Assembly: GCA_004431415.1 (NCBI GenBank)
Contig: QPMI01000144.1
Span: forward strand, 1 to 64,000
Length of the DNA: 64,000 nt
Source of the DNA: Cyanophora paradoxa
Taxonomy: Eukaryota; Glaucocystophyceae; Cyanophorales; Cyanophoraceae
Direction of reading: 5' to 3'
The notes below the pieces were generated by a model. The model worked only from the letters and a program-made list of their open reading frames with translations. It did no database searches and was not told the origin of the DNA. Positions 61,655 to 64,000 of this stretch are shown one piece after another (position 1 is the stretch's first letter; the number at the start of each line of letters is the position of its first letter). The position numbers and the translations under genes were made by a program.

Positions 61655-62502
61655 ATGACCGAGTACAATCGGGTTCAGCTACCTATCTACTCACTGGGCT
61701 CCCCAGCCATCCATATGAGGCAGCATGAAGTTAGCGATGCTATTGCGGATTAGAGTCCACTGAGCGTCCAAACTCAACTAATGCATTTGATCAACGATCT
61801 GTGATTCGGTGTAAAGAATTGCGCGCAGATAAAAACTCTGGGGTTGTAAAAACAACGCGATTATTAGTCACTAATGCAAATTTTTCCCAGCCCATAACAG
61901 GGGGAGTTGATTCGTACAGTGTTGACCTCCGAAGCATAAACTATGATCAAAACACTGCTGCCCTCACTGTGCGCTCCGGGGGAGCAGCTATTACTGGAGC
62001 TTGCCGTGTTAGTGGAGGACTATCATCATCGATTGCCATCAATGATGTTCCAGACTTTTCATTAGAGAATGTCGAAAATCGTAAACGAGTTCGAATGTAC
62101 TTACCTTGCTGTGACCTCCCCTATGCACAAGCTCTAGTAGAAGTTGAGATAACCATAGCAAATTCAAGTACACCAAATGGTCTGGATGGTGAGAGGTTGC
62201 TTTCAAACAGAGAAATACCGAAGGCACTTCAATCACTCTGTCAGGATCAAAATGATCAGATAGGGCATGTGTATACGTTCTTTGTGCAAGGTCTTGGGCA
62301 TGCTGGCCGGGGATACGTAGTTCGTAATATCAATACAAGGCATCTTTTCGATTTATATGCTACCGCTATAGGCAGATATTCTATCCTAATAATCGGATAT
62401 CGCTCCGATGTAGCTGCATCAGCGGCCACTAGAGGACTGAACCCTGATCCAGCACTCAATAATATGTATGAGGAGAACAATCCAGAAAATCCTATAGCTT
62501 GA
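61655..62502 (+). CDS. Receptor-binding paralogue 3, one frame change
   Basis: Starts MTEYNRVQLPIYSLG at 61655 and stops after about 30 codons at an in-frame TAG. In another frame the family sequence continues (ESTERPNSTNAFDQ) into RCKELRADKNSGVVKTT and the paralogue domain. The break lies near 61745. The C-terminal region (YTFFVQGLGHAGRGY, GRYSILIIGYRSDV) differs from paralogues 1 and 2 and resembles paralogue 4. As given, only the part from about 61801 is open. Confidence 0.6.
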
Positions 62503-62530
62503 GTGAAAGTTTTATCTTCTGTTTTCTAAA

Positions 62531-63364
62531 ATGGAAGCTGTTGAAAGAATTGTTGTTCCCTCTTTGACACTAGCAGCCCCAGCAAATCACGTCCTCCAGC
62601 ATGCTGTCTCAGACGACGTGCCTGGTCTGCAATCAACTGAGCAGCAGCCAACTCTAAATACCTTCCGGGAGAATCACATATTACGTTTAGGCGAGGTTCG
62701 ATGCGACAAAAATAATGGGACAATAAAAACAACAAGTCTCCTTGTAACCAATGCAAACTTTAATTCAAATTATGGGGATCCTGATAGCTATGACGATGCT
62801 AATAAGGTCAATACTTTTACCTTTGAATCAAGAACAGGTGCCGTCACCTGCAGATTTGGAGGTGCTTATATTGGCGATGGTCTGAGAGTAGGCGGCGCTG
62901 CTTGTGCTCCTATATTTGTTAATGATCAACCTAACCCTGAAAACACAAATGAAAGAATTCGAACCTATGTGCCTTCTATGAATTCGCCTTACATTATTAA
63001 ACTATTCACCCTAAACATAAATGAGCAAACATCGATTGTAGATAACGTTCAGCCACTCGGAAATCATTTCAAGAGTGTTGTTGATATTCCCCCGGATGTC
63101 TACTTCCTTTGTAGAAGGAATGATGCTCTCCGGCCAAACATAGCTGTTTTGATCAATCCTATCGATAATTTTGGTGTCGCTTTCCATTCGACTCCAGTTG
63201 GGGTTGAAGATTACCAGTTTATTGTGAGGGCCACGCTAATGGGTGCCTACAAAATTATTCTATTTGCTGAAAGAACAGATGTGATTGCAAGCGGGGTCAA
63301 GTATGGTGAGACCTTCAATTCGAATCGTTACTTTCCAATTGGAGGGGCTGATCCCAACCCATAG
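62531..63364 (+). CDS. Receptor-binding paralogue 4
   Basis: 277 residues, frame intact, starting MEAVERIVVPSLTLAAP. It holds the paralogue domain (RLGEVRCDKNNGTIKTTS, then VTCRFGGAYIGDG). The C-terminal half (VYFLCRRNDALRPNI, AYKIILFAERTDVIASG) has an end resembling paralogue 3 and a different middle. No C1q pattern recognised. Part of the same tandem family, likely with another ligand. Confidence 0.65.
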   Translation: MEAVERIVVPSLTLAAPANHVLQHAVSDDVPGLQSTEQQPTLNTFRENHILRLGEVRCDKNNGTIKTTSLLVTNANFNSNYGDPDSYDDANKVNTFTFESRTGAVTCRFGGAYIGDGLRVGGAACAPIFVNDQPNPENTNERIRTYVPSMNSPYIIKLFTLNINEQTSIVDNVQPLGNHFKSVVDIPPDVYFLCRRNDALRPNIAVLINPIDNFGVAFHSTPVGVEDYQFIVRATLMGAYKIILFAERTDVIASGVKYGETFNSNRYFPIGGADPNP

Positions 63365-63397
63365 AATCTTTGTTTTTATATATATTACCCCTTGTAG

Positions 63398-63802
63398 ATG
63401 GATCTGCTCCGTAAATGCATGGACATGTTCCATCTCAACGTCACCAGCAAATTGAAATGCAGTTGCTGCGAGACAACTATCAACCTCGAAATATCTGACA
63501 CTGAGGGCTCACGCACCCCTGATACTCAGCTATCGCCTAATAACACACCCGGACTTCTAGGTCCAATTCTCCTTTTACGCGATCTGATTCACCTATACCA
63601 TGGCTTGATTCTGAAAGCCGAAGATCGTCTTGGCCACCCCAAATATCCCGAAGCCCCTGAAAAGAAAGAAGTCCTTGCTATCAAGTTTCAGAAAGGAGAA
63701 GACTCCAGTTGCCGAAAAGCAACCAGATCAAGTGGAATGAGGCCGCACCAGACCGCTCTGGGGGCCCGTACCGCTTGGGAGGTCGCCCCTGATAGCGCCT
63801 AG
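63398..63802 (+). CDS. CCET-motif protein, C-terminus runs into the terminal repeat
   Basis: Starts MDLLRKCMDMFHLNV, with SCCETTINLEISDTEGS, homologous to the 77-aa protein at 8684-8917. The frame stays open to 134 codons, and its last 21 codons lie in the right terminal repeat. TATATATATT lies 12-21 bases upstream. The extra C-terminal half has no counterpart in element 1 and may be read-through into the repeat. Unknown core function. Confidence 0.55.
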   Translation: MDLLRKCMDMFHLNVTSKLKCSCCETTINLEISDTEGSRTPDTQLSPNNTPGLLGPILLLRDLIHLYHGLILKAEDRLGHPKYPEAPEKKEVLAIKFQKGEDSSCRKATRSSGMRPHQTALGARTAWEVAPDSA

Positions 63803-64000
63803 ATAGAGCTCCCTCGATATTCTCTACTCAGATCCAAATGCACTCGCCCTCACGCCTTCCAATCTTCAAATCCATGCTCGTCCATCATCACGCCTAATTA
63901 ACACGCCTAACTGATCTCAGAAAAATCGCTAATTGATGACGCTAGAAGGGGTGGATCCCTGAAGGTAAAACCAGACTTTGGGGGCGGTCTGGTTTGGGGG
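63739..64000 (-). repeat. Right terminal inverted repeat of element 2
   Basis: Reverse complement of 39422-39683. It is cut by the end of the window; the outermost bases (GGTTTGGGGG) should continue with more G if the left C-run is mirrored. The last codons of the ORF at 63398-63802 fall inside it. Confidence 0.95.

Larger units (their letters stand above)
39422..64000. mobile_element. Viral element 2: Maverick/Polinton-type provirus with long terminal inverted repeats
   Basis: At least 24,579 bp bounded by exact 262-bp inverted repeats. It encodes protein-primed-type PolB, a retrovirus-like DDE integrase, FtsK-like ATPase, major capsid and two minor capsid proteins, the defining Maverick/Polinton combination. 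The left end may start a few bases earlier (GGGGAGGACC precedes the C-run), because the right repeat reaches the window end. Target-site duplication therefore cannot be read. Base composition is intermediate between host and element 1. No adenovirus-type maturation protease was recognised. Several genes change frame, so activity is uncertain. Confidence 0.92.

Noticed and set aside
1-64000. tRNA or rRNA genes
   Set aside because: No cloverleaf with conserved TTCRANNC-type box in a convincing context and no rRNA-like conserved blocks were noticed by eye.

Overview
The window is eukaryotic chromosomal DNA carrying two integrated double-stranded DNA viruses of the Maverick/Polinton and polinton-like virus (PLV) class. 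The host DNA is very GC-rich. Its genes are split by many short introns that usually begin GTGCGC and end CGCAG, and it carries non-LTR retrotransposon remains. This suits a GC-rich unicellular alga or similar protist (haptophyte or pelagophyte type is a guess); the species cannot be read from the sequence.

Layout. (1) 1-1407: 5' part of a decayed non-LTR retrotransposon (EEP endonuclease, minus strand). (2) About 1408-15589: viral element 1, AT-rich, about 14.2 kb. It carries, from left to right, a cut-off integrase start, a broken protein-primed-type DNA polymerase B, small ORFs, a broken primase-helicase, AT-hook, CCET and coiled-coil proteins, packaging ATPase, major capsid protein, a frameshifted minor capsid protein and a second minor capsid gene. 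Repeat arrays and a perfect 28-bp-arm hairpin lie at its right edge. It is a decaying copy truncated on the left. (3) 15590-18284: retrotransposon remains with a Ulp1-like (C48) protease region and an RT C-terminal tail. (4) 18285-39421: host genes: a ketoacyl synthase, a four-span membrane protein, a full-length ABCB-type transporter with dozens of tiny introns, a secreted repeat protein and a RING-finger protein. (5) 39422-64000: viral element 2, at least 24.6 kb, bounded by 262-bp terminal inverted repeats that pair without mismatch or gap. The right repeat runs off the end of the window.

Element 2 reads like a near-complete Maverick/PLV: intact PolB (1,069 aa), retrovirus-type integrase (one frame change), packaging ATPase, major capsid protein, two minor capsid genes. 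It then has an unusual accessory block: a patatin-like phospholipase, an HNH-AP2 endonuclease lodged between two copies of a fibre-gene start, a large fibre with phage-T4-like His-x-His repeats, and four paralogous genes that share an N-terminal domain but differ in their C-terminal domains (two end in C1q/TNF-like folds). I infer that this block is a modular host-recognition and entry apparatus.

The two elements share the order AT-hook, coiled coil, ATPase, MCP, penton-like protein, then the second minor capsid gene divergently transcribed across 27-28 bp. They are distant relatives rather than copies. Several element 2 genes change frame, often at short homopolymers, so either decay or assembly error must be considered.
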